This document shows, in pieces, positions 52,820-52,820 of a stretch of 52,820 nt of DNA. The stretch covers positions 1 through 52,820 of the forward strand of contig JAIBDD010000019.1 in NCBI GenBank assembly GCA_024679565.1. The letters run 5' to 3'. Within the stretch, counting starts at the first letter, position 1; the number at the start of each line of letters is the position of its first letter. This stretch comes from Bacteroidota bacterium (GTDB lineage Bacteria; Bacteroidota; Bacteroidia; NS11-12g; UBA9320). The notes beneath the pieces are model-generated. The model did no database searches, was not told the DNA's origin, and saw nothing but the letters and a program-made list of their open reading frames with translations. A program made the translations under genes and the position numbers.

Positions 52820-52820
52820 A

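Overview
This window is an ordinary chromosomal stretch of a Bacteroidota bacterium, most likely a Flavobacteriales-type gliding or marine lineage (inference). The evidence is the TAnnTTTG-type -7 promoter elements, the lack of convincing Shine-Dalgarno sites, several parts of the type IX secretion system (a PorP/SprF protein, a plug-domain protein, cargo with type A and CHU_C-like C-terminal signals), RNase Y instead of RNase E, and Bacteroidota-specific small families (DUF4783, DUF6952). I cannot name the genus. No phage, insertion sequence, CRISPR array or rRNA operon was seen.

Layout. 1-0.7 kb: edge-truncated zinc-type dehydrogenase. 0.86-2.4 kb: adk and obg. 2.4-3.8 kb: a ferredoxin reductase/[2Fe-2S] ferredoxin pair. 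3.9-9.1 kb: a minus-strand cluster pheT, small coiled-coil gene, zapA, rny, VanX-like lipoprotein peptidase. 9.3-15 kb: a von Willebrand A-like membrane protein, rpsO, pnp and murQ. 15-19.7 kb: yjjG-upp, DUF4783-nadC, an esterase, a four-helix-bundle gene inside inverted repeats, folA. 19.6-23.3 kb: asnS, an orphan E2-like acyltransferase and a cytochrome P450. 23.3-26.2 kb: rpoN, a membrane protein and an enoyl-CoA hydratase. 26.2-34.7 kb: a surface/secretion block: M43 protease, a 1619-residue ten-repeat adhesin, and a SprF-type protein fused to eight Ca-binding-type repeats and a SPOR-like end. 34.9-45.1 kb: aconitase, membrane protein, HEAT-cyclophilin lipoprotein, outer-membrane protein, orphan ABC permease, type IX plug protein, dprA-queA. 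45.1-46.5 kb: thioredoxin, DUF6952 and 2-Cys peroxiredoxin around a shared terminator. 46.5-46.75 kb: a hairpin-dense intergenic segment, possibly a structured RNA. 46.75-49.3 kb: gamma-carbonic-anhydrase-like protein, hutI, an outer-membrane protein. 49.3-51.9 kb: a tandem AAA ATPase with a duplicated N-terminal beta domain. 52.1-52.4 kb: tRNA-Ser, tRNA-Pro, tRNA-Arg and a terminator.

How the parts fit. The secretion block pairs a cell-surface adhesin with its dedicated SprF-like partner, and the plug protein 7 kb away belongs to the same export machinery. rpsO, pnp and rny supply RNA turnover. murQ and the VanX-like dipeptidase point to cell-wall recycling. The FNR/ferredoxin pair is a possible electron donor for the P450. 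Thioredoxin, DUF6952 and peroxiredoxin form a peroxide-defence module. The least explained items are the tandem AAA protein with its outer-membrane neighbour, the P450/E2-like pair whose acyltransferase has Asn where the catalytic Asp is expected, and the structured intergenic segment at 46.5-46.75 kb.
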